Below are positions 7,344-14,226 of a stretch of DNA of 14,226 bases, piece by piece. The stretch is from the NCBI GenBank assembly GCA_937897585.1, contig CALCNY010000144.1, positions 1 through 14,226 of the forward strand, read 5' to 3'. Positions within the stretch are counted from its first letter, which is position 1. Each line of letters starts with the position of its first letter. The notes beneath the pieces are model-generated. The model was not told the origin of the DNA, did not search any database, and saw only the letters and a program-made list of their open reading frames with translations. The position numbers and the translations under genes were made by a program. Source of the stretch: an uncultured Chitinophagaceae bacterium (lineage in GTDB: Bacteria > Bacteroidota > Bacteroidia > Chitinophagales > Chitinophagaceae).

Positions 7344-7826
7344 TTAAAGGGTTTTCGGGGCAATTTTTTCTTTGCATAATTTTCTTAATGCATCTAATTC
7401 TTCTGCCAATGCCTCTTTGGGTATCAGAAAAAATGATTTGCTGGTAAAATATAAATGAATGAAATGTGGACTCTCAATCCATGTGCTGAACTCTTTCCAA
7501 TTAAAACTTCTCGAAGCATTTCCGGTTTCAAGCGTCAATGATACTTCTGTAAAAGACAATTTAAATGTCTGTTTAAATGAAGGTGATTTCTTGTAAATAA
7601 TTCTTGGCAATAAAAACCAAAATAGGATCATCATCATTACCCACAAAAAAGAACTTAATAAAAATGCAACCGGAGATATTTTTTTAAAGAAGAAAAGTGC
7701 AGCGGAAAATATAGCAAAAACATTTACCAGAATCATCATTACTTTTATTTCTTTTCTAGTGATGAAGTGATAACGAAGTGCCTGGATTGTTTTTTGTTTG
7801 TCGTATTGGAAAGTTTTTGAAATCAT
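7344..7826 (-). CDS. YcxB-like membrane protein
   Basis: A 160-aa protein with a short cytoplasmic N terminus, two hydrophobic helices (about 28-47 and 52-74), and a C-terminal globular part (about 80-155) rich in beta strands. The segment LSFTEVSLTLETGNASRSFNWKEFSTWIESPHFIHLYFTSKSFFLIPKEAL has the wording of the YcxB domain: a polar Trp-containing turn, then Fx(L/I)IPKxA(L/F). The YcxB family has no established function; its fold is thought to resemble PH-like domains. It is a singleton converging with the GNAT gene, and 122 bp of repetitive DNA separate it from the PhoD-like gene that ends upstream of it. The domain call is by eye. Confidence 0.75.
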   Translation of the reverse strand: MISKTFQYDKQKTIQALRYHFITRKEIKVMMILVNVFAIFSAALFFFKKISPVAFLLSSFLWVMMMILFWFLLPRIIYKKSPSFKQTFKLSFTEVSLTLETGNASRSFNWKEFSTWIESPHFIHLYFTSKSFFLIPKEALAEELDALRKLCKEKIAPKTL

Positions 7827-7828
7827 TG

Positions 7829-7866
7829 ATTGCTATTTGCTGTTTGGTGTTTGTTGTTTATTGTTT
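7829..7866. repeat. Low-complexity TGTTT-rich tract
   Basis: A degenerate run of TTGCT/TGTTT/GTTTA units (5-7 bp) just upstream of the YcxB-like start codon. It looks like replication-slippage filler typical of Bacteroidota intergenic DNA; no function is seen. Confidence 0.5.
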
Positions 7867-7902
7867 AAGACGATTTGCTGGTTAAAAGGTTTGGCAATCC
7901 AA

Positions 7903-7938
7903 CATCCAGCTTATCTAGCTCTATCAGGCCTATCCAGC
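7903..7938. repeat. Degenerate ~9-10 bp tandem repeat (TATCCAGC-type, four units)
   Basis: CATCCAGC, TATCTAGC, TATCAGGC and TATCCAGC occur in succession in 36 bp, immediately downstream of the PhoD-like stop codon. The first and last units are almost identical. It resembles the GTTTAG repeat beside rnc in size and placement, though the sequence is unrelated. Confidence 0.55.
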
Positions 7939-7948
7939 TTTTGATTTT

Positions 7949-9316
7949 TTAATTTCTGACATCTTTTTCGTCGATGCTCCATTCTCCAAGTGTTTCACCT
8001 TTTATTCCAATGAATACAACTTTCATTATTCTTTCATTTTTTTTGCCGCTGAAAGAAATTTTTGCAAAGTTCTGTGCTTCTATCAATGTGTTGGGTTCTC
8101 TGAAAGGATTGTTTAATTCAGCTCCATTTACTTTACTGACGCCCGATGTGTAAGGAGATACAGTGATGTCGTATAAAGGATATAAGTTTTCTCTTGAGTA
8201 TTTAATTATTTCGCTGTGATGGCGATCTCCCGTAAGAAAAATCACTCCTTTGATTTTTTTGTCTGACAGGAAATGTAATAACTGGTTGTATTCGTAAGGA
8301 TACTCCTGCATACATTCATATTTATTATTCGGATTTAAAACCTGACTACCAGTTACAATGATTTTAAATGGCGCGTTGCTGAATAGAAGTGCATTTTCCA
8401 GCCATTTCATTTGCTGTTTTCCGAAATAAGATTTTTCAGTGTTTGGCAAACCATCTAAGGTATCTGCTATTGAAGGTTCTGAACGAAAATATCGGTCATC
8501 TGTTAAAAAGAAATCTACATCACCATAATTGAATTGAGAATAATTACCTTTTTTGTCTTCTCCTGAAGTTGGATTTAGCCAATAGTTATTGAAAATTTCT
8601 CTGCTGGCATCTTTCAACAAATAACTTGAACCCGCATCATTTGGGCCGTAATCATGGTCATCCCAAATTGCATATTGAGGCATACTCGCCATAAACTTCT
8701 GTAAAATTGGAGTAGCTCTGTCATGAGACGCTCTATAGTTCAAACCCCAAGCTGATGAATAGTCAACTTCTCTTGTGTACCAATTGTCGCCAAGCCAGAT
8801 ATGAAAATCTGATTTAGTGTTTGTCATGGTCTCAAATATTGAGGAATCGCTGCCATAAGGCTTTCCAGGTCTGTCGTATTTTGATTCATTGAAATAAGCA
8901 CAACTACCAGTTAAGAAACTGAAATCTGGGGCAGGCTTTCTCCACTGCCATAAATCTTTAGTTGTGAATTTTGTTTCAAAAGGAAGTGATACTTTTTTAC
9001 CATCTATTAATATATCATAATTATAAGTTGTACCGAATTCCAATCCATTCAACTCAATTTTTATGGGATTAAACGATTTTCCTAACTCACCTTTGTACCT
9101 TACCAATACAGCGTTTGAATGAATTGAATTTGCATTTTTGGGATAATACTTTACAGCAACTTTTTTTACTTGAGGTCCTACTTCCACCCAAATTGAAGCT
9201 GTTCTCAATTCAATATTTCCTGCCCACGGACCGCTTATTAGTTTAGAGTTTTGTTGAGCGTTTGATGTGATGCAACAAAATAAAATCAACAAAATGTAAA
9301 GTGATTTTCTTTTCAT
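7949..9316 (-). CDS. PhoD-like alkaline phosphatase / phosphodiesterase, secreted
   Basis: I choose the ATG at 9316 (455 aa) because it opens a clean Sec signal peptide (MKRKSLYILLILFCCITSNA, cleavage near Q21). The longer frame from ATG 9403 would bury this signal behind 29 residues and overlap the upstream gene. An N-terminal beta-sandwich (about 25-120) precedes the metallophosphatase domain, as in the PhoD family. Visible metal-site motifs are GSCAYFNE (137-144, with C139 as the PhoD-type Cys), WLGDNWYTRE (174-183), AIWDDHDYGPND (216-227), TDDRYFR (272-278) and GDRHHSE (363-369). The family hydrolyses phosphomonoesters or diesters outside the cytoplasm, often for phosphate scavenging; some members act on phospholipids or teichoic acids. 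The substrate is unknown here. No Pho-box was recognised. It follows the MazG-like gene by 52 bp. Confidence 0.9.
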   Translation of the reverse strand: MKRKSLYILLILFCCITSNAQQNSKLISGPWAGNIELRTASIWVEVGPQVKKVAVKYYPKNANSIHSNAVLVRYKGELGKSFNPIKIELNGLEFGTTYNYDILIDGKKVSLPFETKFTTKDLWQWRKPAPDFSFLTGSCAYFNESKYDRPGKPYGSDSSIFETMTNTKSDFHIWLGDNWYTREVDYSSAWGLNYRASHDRATPILQKFMASMPQYAIWDDHDYGPNDAGSSYLLKDASREIFNNYWLNPTSGEDKKGNYSQFNYGDVDFFLTDDRYFRSEPSIADTLDGLPNTEKSYFGKQQMKWLENALLFSNAPFKIIVTGSQVLNPNNKYECMQEYPYEYNQLLHFLSDKKIKGVIFLTGDRHHSEIIKYSRENLYPLYDITVSPYTSGVSKVNGAELNNPFREPNTLIEAQNFAKISFSGKKNERIMKVVFIGIKGETLGEWSIDEKDVRN

Positions 9317-9368
9317 AAAAGGAAATTGAGGTTGCAAGATACTGAAGGTTTGGGTGGCTTCGATGGTT

Positions 9369-9701
9369 TTACAGCTTTTCATTTTGTTTATGTCTATCCG
9401 CATCTCTTAATGTTTTCTTTTCAATATTCTTTTGTAAAGCCTCATTCAGATTGACTCCTGTTTGATTTGCGAGGCAGATTAATACCCACAATACATCAGC
9501 CATTTCATCAGCAATTTCTTTTCCTTTATCGGATTCTTTAAAAGATTGTTCCCCATATTTTCTAACCATCAATCTACTCAATTCGCCCACTTCTTCCATA
9601 AGTATTCCCAAATTAGTCAACTCATTGAAATAGCGCACTCCTATTGTTTTGATCCATTCGTCGATTTTAGCCTGTGCTTCAGTTAGTGTTAATTGATGCA
9701 T
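9369..9701 (-). CDS. MazG-like nucleotide pyrophosphohydrolase
   Basis: A 110-aa all-alpha protein with the MazG-superfamily metal-binding pattern: EEVGE at 36-40 (E36, E37, E40) and EIADEMADV at 62-70 (E66, D69), followed by the LWVLICLANQTGVNLNEAL helix. These enzymes hydrolyse nucleoside triphosphates, often non-canonical ones, to monophosphate and pyrophosphate. At this length it is a single-domain member, not the two-domain MazG. It lies between dtd (62 bp upstream) and the PhoD-like gene, on the same strand. The dtd neighbour suggests a quality-control unit. The exact NTP substrate cannot be predicted. Confidence 0.9.
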   Translation of the reverse strand: MHQLTLTEAQAKIDEWIKTIGVRYFNELTNLGILMEEVGELSRLMVRKYGEQSFKESDKGKEIADEMADVLWVLICLANQTGVNLNEALQKNIEKKTLRDADRHKQNEKL

Positions 9702-9763
9702 TGCTTTTATTGGTTTTTTTTGAATTTTTACTTTTTACTTTTAAATTAATGTAGAAACGTGCA

Positions 9764-10216
9764 CTACTCTTTATTCTTCGAATCTATCCAAATTGTGATA
9801 GGTCCATCGTTTAACAAACTTACTTTCATGTCTGCTCCGAAAATACCTGTTTGGATATTTTTTCCTAAATCTTTTTGCAGTTGCAAGATAAGTTTTTGAT
9901 AAACAGGAATTGCAAATTCCGATTTGCTAGCATTAATGTAACTTGGACGGTTACCCTTCTTCGTTAGTGCGTGTAAAGTAAATTGGCTTACCAGCAAAAT
10001 ATCGCCACCACTGTCTTTCACAGAAATATTAGGAATTTTATTTTCGTCATCAAAAATTCTGAGGTTGATGATTTTATTACTTAACCATTCAATATCATCA
10101 TCATTATCTGTGTTTTCAATTCCTACAAAAACAAGCAAACCATTTTCGATAGACGAATTTATTTTGCCATCAATTTCTACACCTGCATGAGTAACTCTTT
10201 GAATTAAAACCCTCAT
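9764..10216 (-). CDS. dtd: D-aminoacyl-tRNA deacylase
   Basis: A 150-aa enzyme that hydrolyses D-amino acids (and glycine mischarged on tRNA-Ala) from tRNA, recycling the tRNA. Both family signatures are present: SQFTLHA (77-83) and LNDGPITIWID (135-145), with the Gly-cisPro pair G138-P139 that enforces chirality. The start is placed at ATG 10216, because MRVLIQRVTHAGVEIDG is the standard DTD N terminus. An in-frame ATG at 10237 would add seven residues (MKNSCNK) with no family counterpart. It is the first of three minus-strand genes (dtd, MazG-like, PhoD-like) and diverges from nrdJ. No clear -7 element was found; TAATTTCG on the minus strand about 50 nt upstream has one mismatch. Confidence 0.96.
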   Translation of the reverse strand: MRVLIQRVTHAGVEIDGKINSSIENGLLVFVGIENTDNDDDIEWLSNKIINLRIFDDENKIPNISVKDSGGDILLVSQFTLHALTKKGNRPSYINASKSEFAIPVYQKLILQLQKDLGKNIQTGIFGADMKVSLLNDGPITIWIDSKNKE

Positions 10217-10504
10217 TTTATTACAGCTATTTTTCAATAATTATTAGGCGAAATTACTGAGTAAAAAGTTTATTAGTGAAATAACATTACATCTACAAAA
10301 TTTAATAACAAATAAAAAATTTATTCTTTCCACAAAAAGTGCAAAACTCTTGAAAATCAACACGCATCTGACTTACATTATTTTACAGATATTTTGTCCA
10401 CACCTTGTTGATATTTAGAAGCCGATTGGATGAGATACATCAGATATTTTCGTTGACCTCTAAATCGAGATTCACATAACTTACTAACTAACAAAAGAGA
10501 TATT
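10217..10504. promoter_or_regulatory. 288-bp divergent intergenic region dtd / nrdJ
   Basis: This AT-rich gap must hold promoters for both genes. No exact TAnnTTTG was found on either strand; the plus strand has ATATTTTG at 10389-10396. The right half carries repeated GATATTT words (separate entry). I looked for, and did not see, a cobalamin riboswitch B12 box (AGCCACTG) or paired NrdR boxes, either of which might have been expected before a B12-dependent reductase gene. Confidence 0.5.
10386..10450 (+). repeat. Helically spaced GATATTT repeats upstream of nrdJ
   Basis: GATATTT occurs at 10388, 10410 and 10443, i.e. spaced 22 and 33 bp (two and three turns of 11 bp). The outer two are part of an identical 10-mer, CAGATATTTT (10386-10395 and 10441-10450). 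The cluster ends 55 bp before the nrdJ ATG. It could be a set of same-face regulator sites or chance in AT-rich DNA. Confidence 0.35.
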
Positions 10505-13500
10505 ATGCCAACAAAAAAGCAATCACCAAAAGCGCTCAGCTTCCAGCGTCAGTTCACAAGGGACGACGTTAGTCCTTACGACATGTTTGATTATGATTAC
10601 CGTACCTCAGTTATTAAAAACCCAAGTGGTGAGGTCGTATTCCAAATGGATGACGTAGAAGTTCCAAAACAATGGAGCCAGATTGCAACAGATATATTAG
10701 CACAGAAATATTTTAGAAAAGCAGGCGTTCCAAAAGCTGATGGAACTACCGGTAGAGAAACCACCGTTAAACAAGTGGCACACCGTATGGCTCATTGCTG
10801 GAGAGTATGGGGTGAAAAATATAATTACTTCGCCTCTGCTAATGATGCTCAGGTATTCTATGATGAGTTAGTGTATTGCATTTTAAATCAAGCTTGTGTT
10901 CCAAATAGTCCTCAGTGGTTTAATACCGGTTTACATGAAGTATACGGTATTACAGGAAAACCTCAAGGTCATTATTACGTTGATCCAAAAGATGGTCAAT
11001 TAAAAAAATCAACTTCTGCATATGAGCGTCCTCAGCCACATGCTTGTTTTATATTGAGTGTTGATGATGATTTAGTAAACGAAGGTGGCATCATGGATCT
11101 TTGGGTTAGAGAAGCTAGAATCTTCAAATATGGTAGTGGTGTTGGAACAAATTTCAGCAGCATCCGTGGTGAAGGAGAAAAATTAAGTGGTGGTGGAACA
11201 TCAAGTGGATTGATGAGTTTCTTGAAGATTGGTGATCGTGCTGCAGGAGCTATCAAAAGTGGTGGAACAACAAGACGTGCTGCTAAAATGGTTTGCTTGG
11301 ATTTAGACCATCCTGAAATCATGGAATTCGTAACCTGGAAATTAAAAGAAGAAGATAAAGTAGCTGCACTTATTGCTGCAGGATATGCAAGTGATTACGA
11401 AGGTGAAGCATACAGAACTGTTAGCGGACAAAATAGCAACAACTCAGTACGTATACCTAACTCTTTCTTCAAAGTTTTGGATGCCAATGGCGAATGGGAA
11501 TTAAAAGCCAGAAGCACAGGCAAAACCATGAAGACGGTAAAAGCTCAGGAATTATGGGATCAAATCAATTATGCAGCTTGGCGTTGTGCTGATCCAGGAA
11601 CACAATATGATACGACCATCAACGAATGGCATACTTGTCCTGAAGGTGGTCCAATCCGCGCTTCTAATCCTTGTAGTGAATATATGTTCCTTGATAACAC
11701 GGCTTGTAATTTAGCGAGTGTGAATCTTCGTCGTTTCTTCAATGAAGACAATAACCTTTTCGATGTAAAAGGATTTGAATATACTTGTCGTCTTTGGACT
11801 GTAGTTCTTGAAATTTCAGTTTTGATGGCTCAGTTCCCTTCAAAAGAAGTAGCTCAATTGAGTTATGATTACAGAACTTTAGGATTGGGTTATGCTAACC
11901 TTGGAAGTATGTTGATGGTAAGCGGTATCGCTTACGACAGCGAACAAGCAAGAGGTATTGCAGGAGCTATCACCGCAATAATGACTGGTATTGCTTACAA
12001 GACTTCAGCTGAAATGGCCGGATTCCTTGGCACTTTCGATAGATACAAAGAGAACAAACATCATATGCTTAAAGTAATGCACAATCATCGTGCAGCTGCT
12101 TATGATGCGATGGACGCTTACGATGGCATTGAAATCAAACCTCATGGTATCAACGCTAAATATTGTCCGGATTATTTATTGAAATCAGCTACCAAAGCAT
12201 GGGATGATGCGGTTCAATTAGGTGAGAAAAATGGATATCGTAATGCACAAACTACTGTAATTGCTCCAACAGGAACGATTGGCTTGGTAATGGATTGTGA
12301 TACTACAGGTGTTGAACCAGATTTCGCTTTGGTTAAATTCAAAAAATTAAGTGGTGGTGGTTATTTCAAAATCATCAACCAAAGTGTGCCACAAGCATTA
12401 CGCAATCTTAAATATTCAGAAAAAGAAATTGAAGAGATTGTTAACTATGCAAAAGGACATGCAACTTTAAAAGGTGCTCCTTACATCAATGAAGAATCAT
12501 TATTAGCAAAAGGTTTCTTGCCTGCAGAAATTGAAAAATTGAATGCGGCCATGGCCAGTGCTTTTGAAATCGGATTTGTATTCAATGTTTATACTTTAGG
12601 TGAAGCATGCTTACAACGTCTTGGTTTCACTGCAGATCAATACAGTGATTTCGGTTGGAGTTTATTGGAAGCATTGGGATACACAGACGAACAAATTGAT
12701 GCTGCTAATATCTATGTATGTGGTACGATGACAGTAGAAGGTGCTCCATATTTGAAAGACGAGCATTTATCTGTATTTGATTGCGCTAATAAATGTGGTC
12801 AAACAGGAGAAAGATATATTCATGCACATGGTCACATCCGTATGATGGCTGCTGCACAACCATTCTTAAGTGGTGCCATTAGTAAAACCATCAACCTTCC
12901 AAATGAAGCAACTGTTGAAGAGATTGCTGATTCATATCGCTTAAGCTGGGAGTTGGGATTGAAAGCGTGTGCGCTTTACCGTGATGGTTCTAAATTGAGC
13001 CAGCCATTGAGCAACAAATCAGATAAGAAGAAAAAAGTTTCTGACGAATCAGAAGAAAAAGAAGAAATACAAGATACAGTTGGAGAAAGTACATTCGTAG
13101 ATATGGGCAAATTGACCATTGATGAATTGCTTGAAGAAATGAACAAGCGTGTACAAAACAGTGCTGATACTTCTTTGAAGCGTCAATTGGCAATGATTGT
13201 TGAGCGCAGAGCTTTACCAGCAAAACGCAGAGGCTTTACACAAAAAGCTAAAATCAACGGACAAGCTTTATTCTTAAGAACCGGAGAATACAATGATGGT
13301 ACTTTAGGAGAAATCTTCATTGATATGGCGAAAGAAGGTGCTACTATGCGTAGTATGTTGAACTGCTTTGCTATCGCAATTTCTATCGGTTTGCAATATG
13401 GTGTTCCTTTAGAAGAATACGTTGAGAAATTTGTATTCACTCGTTTCGAACCAGCAGGTCGCGTAGAGCATCCAAATATTAAAACAACGACTTCTATCAT

Positions 13501-13858
13501 CGACTTTATGTTCCGTTCATTGGCCTACGAATATTTAGGCAGAACTGACCTGGTTCATGTTCTTGATAAACCAGAAGTTGGAAATTTAGGAAATGAAGAT
13601 TGGGATGATCAACCAACTATTGGCGACAGAACTCCAGAATTGAGTGAGGTAAGAGTTGTAGGCAATGCTGATGCTGATGTAAAATCACACAGAGCTGCAA
13701 GTCCTGCAAAAGCTACTTCATCATTGGATGCTGTGAGTGCAGCGAATAAATCTATGCAAGGAGATGCGCCTGCATGTAATACTTGCGGCCATATCACTGT
13801 AAGAAGCGGTACTTGTTACAAATGTTTGAATTGCGGCAACAGTTTAGGTTGCAGCTAA
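10505..13858 (+). CDS. nrdJ: Adenosylcobalamin-dependent (class II) ribonucleotide reductase
   Basis: A 1117-aa enzyme making deoxyribonucleotides for DNA synthesis with a B12-generated thiyl radical, independent of oxygen. The catalytic core shows C181 (PHACF) and C401 (DNTACNLASVNL) as the likely redox pair, N388-P389-C390-S391-E392 as the NxCxE radical site, and APTGTIG (587-593) in the phosphate-binding loop. No ATP-cone is apparent at the N terminus. After the barrel comes a charged linker (about 838-857, KKKK...EEKEE), then a TSCPD-type domain (about 905-975, from RRGFTQKAKINGQ to LQYGVPLEEYVEKF). A low-complexity Ala/Ser-rich stretch (about 1053-1090) leads to a cysteine-rich tail with C1091, C1094, C1104, C1107, C1110 and C1116, probably a zinc ribbon and/or shuttle cysteines that re-reduce the active site. 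No NrdB-like subunit gene is adjacent, as expected for class II. It is a single-gene unit ending in an intrinsic terminator. Confidence 0.97.
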   Translation: MPTKKQSPKALSFQRQFTRDDVSPYDMFDYDYRTSVIKNPSGEVVFQMDDVEVPKQWSQIATDILAQKYFRKAGVPKADGTTGRETTVKQVAHRMAHCWRVWGEKYNYFASANDAQVFYDELVYCILNQACVPNSPQWFNTGLHEVYGITGKPQGHYYVDPKDGQLKKSTSAYERPQPHACFILSVDDDLVNEGGIMDLWVREARIFKYGSGVGTNFSSIRGEGEKLSGGGTSSGLMSFLKIGDRAAGAIKSGGTTRRAAKMVCLDLDHPEIMEFVTWKLKEEDKVAALIAAGYASDYEGEAYRTVSGQNSNNSVRIPNSFFKVLDANGEWELKARSTGKTMKTVKAQELWDQINYAAWRCADPGTQYDTTINEWHTCPEGGPIRASNPCSEYMFLDNTACNLASVNLRRFFNEDNNLFDVKGFEYTCRLWTVVLEISVLMAQFPSKEVAQLSYDYRTLGLGYANLGSMLMVSGIAYDSEQARGIAGAITAIMTGIAYKTSAEMAGFLGTFDRYKENKHHMLKVMHNHRAAAYDAMDAYDGIEIKPHGINAKYCPDYLLKSATKAWDDAVQLGEKNGYRNAQTTVIAPTGTIGLVMDCDTTGVEPDFALVKFKKLSGGGYFKIINQSVPQALRNLKYSEKEIEEIVNYAKGHATLKGAPYINEESLLAKGFLPAEIEKLNAAMASAFEIGFVFNVYTLGEACLQRLGFTADQYSDFGWSLLEALGYTDEQIDAANIYVCGTMTVEGAPYLKDEHLSVFDCANKCGQTGERYIHAHGHIRMMAAAQPFLSGAISKTINLPNEATVEEIADSYRLSWELGLKACALYRDGSKLSQPLSNKSDKKKKVSDESEEKEEIQDTVGESTFVDMGKLTIDELLEEMNKRVQNSADTSLKRQLAMIVERRALPAKRRGFTQKAKINGQALFLRTGEYNDGTLGEIFIDMAKEGATMRSMLNCFAIAISIGLQYGVPLEEYVEKFVFTRFEPAGRVEHPNIKTTTSIIDFMFRSLAYEYLGRTDLVHVLDKPEVGNLGNEDWDDQPTIGDRTPELSEVRVVGNADADVKSHRAASPAKATSSLDAVSAANKSMQGDAPACNTCGHITVRSGTCYKCLNCGNSLGCS

Positions 13859-13887
13859 AGATAGTGTCTGATTAATTGCAAAACACC

Positions 13888-13919
13888 AAGCCATCGGAGT
13901 AAAATCTGGTGGCTTTTTT
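13888..13919 (+). terminator. Intrinsic terminator of nrdJ
   Basis: AAGCCA (13888-13893) pairs with TGGCTT (13910-13915), and a run of six T (13914-13919) follows, 30 bp after the nrdJ stop codon. An alternative pairing CACCA (13884-13888) with TGGTG (13907-13911) is also possible. The loop is long (16 nt), so the hairpin is moderate, but position and T-run fit a Rho-independent terminator. Confidence 0.7.
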
Positions 13920-14124
13920 CATGCCTCCCCTAACCCCTCCAAGGTAGGGGAATGATTGGTGCGGAGATTTGTCGGCAAGGGAATAAGAATTTTGATTGAG
14001 GATTTGAGGAGGTGGAAACATTTTATATTTCATATTTATAATTTCAATCCTTCTTCTTCTAAACTCTCATGTTTAAATTTTTGTTTTTTTATTTATACCG
14101 AACGTGTTTCAAAAATTGGTTTTG
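13920..14124. other. Gene-free AT-rich stretch with one small C/G hairpin
   Basis: I see no convincing coding sequence here. The only structure is at 13927-13950: CCCCT (13927-13931) pairs with AGGGG (13946-13950), with further inner pairs around CCAAGG. It belongs to a CCCCTAACCCCTCC-type intergenic word I associate with Bacteroidota genomes. The remainder is T-rich, unstructured sequence. Confidence 0.5.
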
Positions 14125-14226
14125 GGCAACGCGAAAGCTCTCGCGGTTAAAATTTTTCAGAGGGGGCTGTATTAATGCAATACAGCCCCCTCTGAAAAAT
14201 TTCAACCCCGAGGCTTTGGCTCAGCC
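14125..14226. repeat. Large near-perfect palindrome at the right edge
   Basis: Arms 14150-14173 and 14179-14202 are exact 24-bp reverse complements around a 5-nt centre (AATGC, 14174-14178). After one mismatch (A14149/C14203), pairing resumes with GGTT/AACC, then CTCG/CGAG around a single mismatch, then with a one-base bulge AAAGC/GCTTT. It continues more loosely to about 14125 and 14226. The left arm also contains its own hairpin (CGCGA, loop AAGCTC, TCGCG, 14130-14145). The element reaches the window edge and may be longer. It lacks the U-run of a normal terminator. Confidence 0.85.

Noticed and set aside
7253..7447. 64-codon plus-strand frame between the GNAT and YcxB-like genes
   Set aside because: Overlaps the end of the GNAT gene and the end of the YcxB-like gene on the other strand, and reads through GGGATTAGG-type filler; no protein-like features.
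9317..9403. Longer N terminus of the PhoD-like protein starting at ATG 9403
   Set aside because: It would place 29 residues before a textbook signal peptide and overlap the MazG-like gene; the ATG at 9316 fits an exported protein.
10217..10237. Upstream ATG of dtd at 10237
   Set aside because: Adds seven residues not found in the DTD family, whose N terminus MRVLIQRV starts at 10216.
10217..10504. Cobalamin riboswitch or NrdR boxes upstream of nrdJ
   Set aside because: No B12 box and no paired NrdR-type boxes were found; the gap is short for a full cobalamin riboswitch.
11032..11322. Antisense frames inside nrdJ (for example 11032-11322, 13183-13500)
   Set aside because: Shadow frames opposite a strongly conserved enzyme; their codon patterns follow from the sense gene.
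13956..14150. 64-codon plus-strand frame after nrdJ
   Set aside because: Low-complexity composition, no homology I recognise, and it runs into the right-edge palindrome.
1..14226. Defence system, prophage, CRISPR, insertion sequence or tRNA
   Set aside because: I read both strands for transposase/integrase motifs, regular spacer arrays and tRNA-like cloverleaf signals and found none; gene content is housekeeping.

Overview
This window looks like ordinary chromosomal sequence from a low-GC member of the phylum Bacteroidota, possibly the Chitinophagaceae or a nearby lineage. Three things point there. Protein similarity, judged by eye, is Bacteroidota-like throughout. Start codons lack clear Shine-Dalgarno sequences, and two genes (acpP and the 257-aa outer-membrane protein) are preceded by exact matches to the Bacteroidota -7 promoter element TAnnTTTG. 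The intergenic filler (short GTTTAG and GGGATTAGG-type repeats, a CCCCTAACCCC hairpin) is typical of the group. The family-level placement is inference. No rRNA, tRNA, CRISPR array, transposase, phage gene or recognised defence system was seen.

Layout. Bases 1-1258 (minus) hold the N-terminal part of a three-POTRA BamA/TamA-type outer-membrane protein that runs off the left edge. Diverging from it after 41 bp is hemW (radical SAM heme chaperone, TTG start), followed by a small secreted or outer-membrane beta-barrel protein of unknown function (2482-3255). Then comes a minus-strand cluster read as acpP-fabF-rnc-gpsA (6659 down to 3258): acyl carrier protein, beta-ketoacyl-ACP synthase II, RNase III and glycerol-3-phosphate dehydrogenase. 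Three of these four genes feed fatty-acid and phospholipid synthesis; rnc is a frequent neighbour of acpP. A GNAT acetyltransferase gene diverges from acpP and converges on a YcxB-like two-helix membrane protein.

From 10216 down to 7949 (minus) is a group dtd - MazG-like pyrophosphohydrolase - PhoD-like phosphatase. The first two are quality-control ('house-cleaning') enzymes for tRNA charging and nucleotide pools. Across a 288-bp divergent gap lies nrdJ, a 1117-aa adenosylcobalamin-dependent (class II) ribonucleotide reductase with its catalytic cysteines, a TSCPD-type domain and a cysteine-rich redox tail. It ends in a clear intrinsic terminator. The last ~300 bp have no gene, but they contain a small C-rich hairpin and, at the right edge, a near-perfect palindrome of about 100 bp.

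The gene content is housekeeping, and I do not see a new multi-gene system. The most notable items are the edge palindrome, the helically spaced repeats upstream of nrdJ, an Asp-to-Asn change at a metal-binding position of RNase III, a 9-bp tandem repeat across the rnc stop codon, and the uncharacterised outer-membrane proteins beside hemW.
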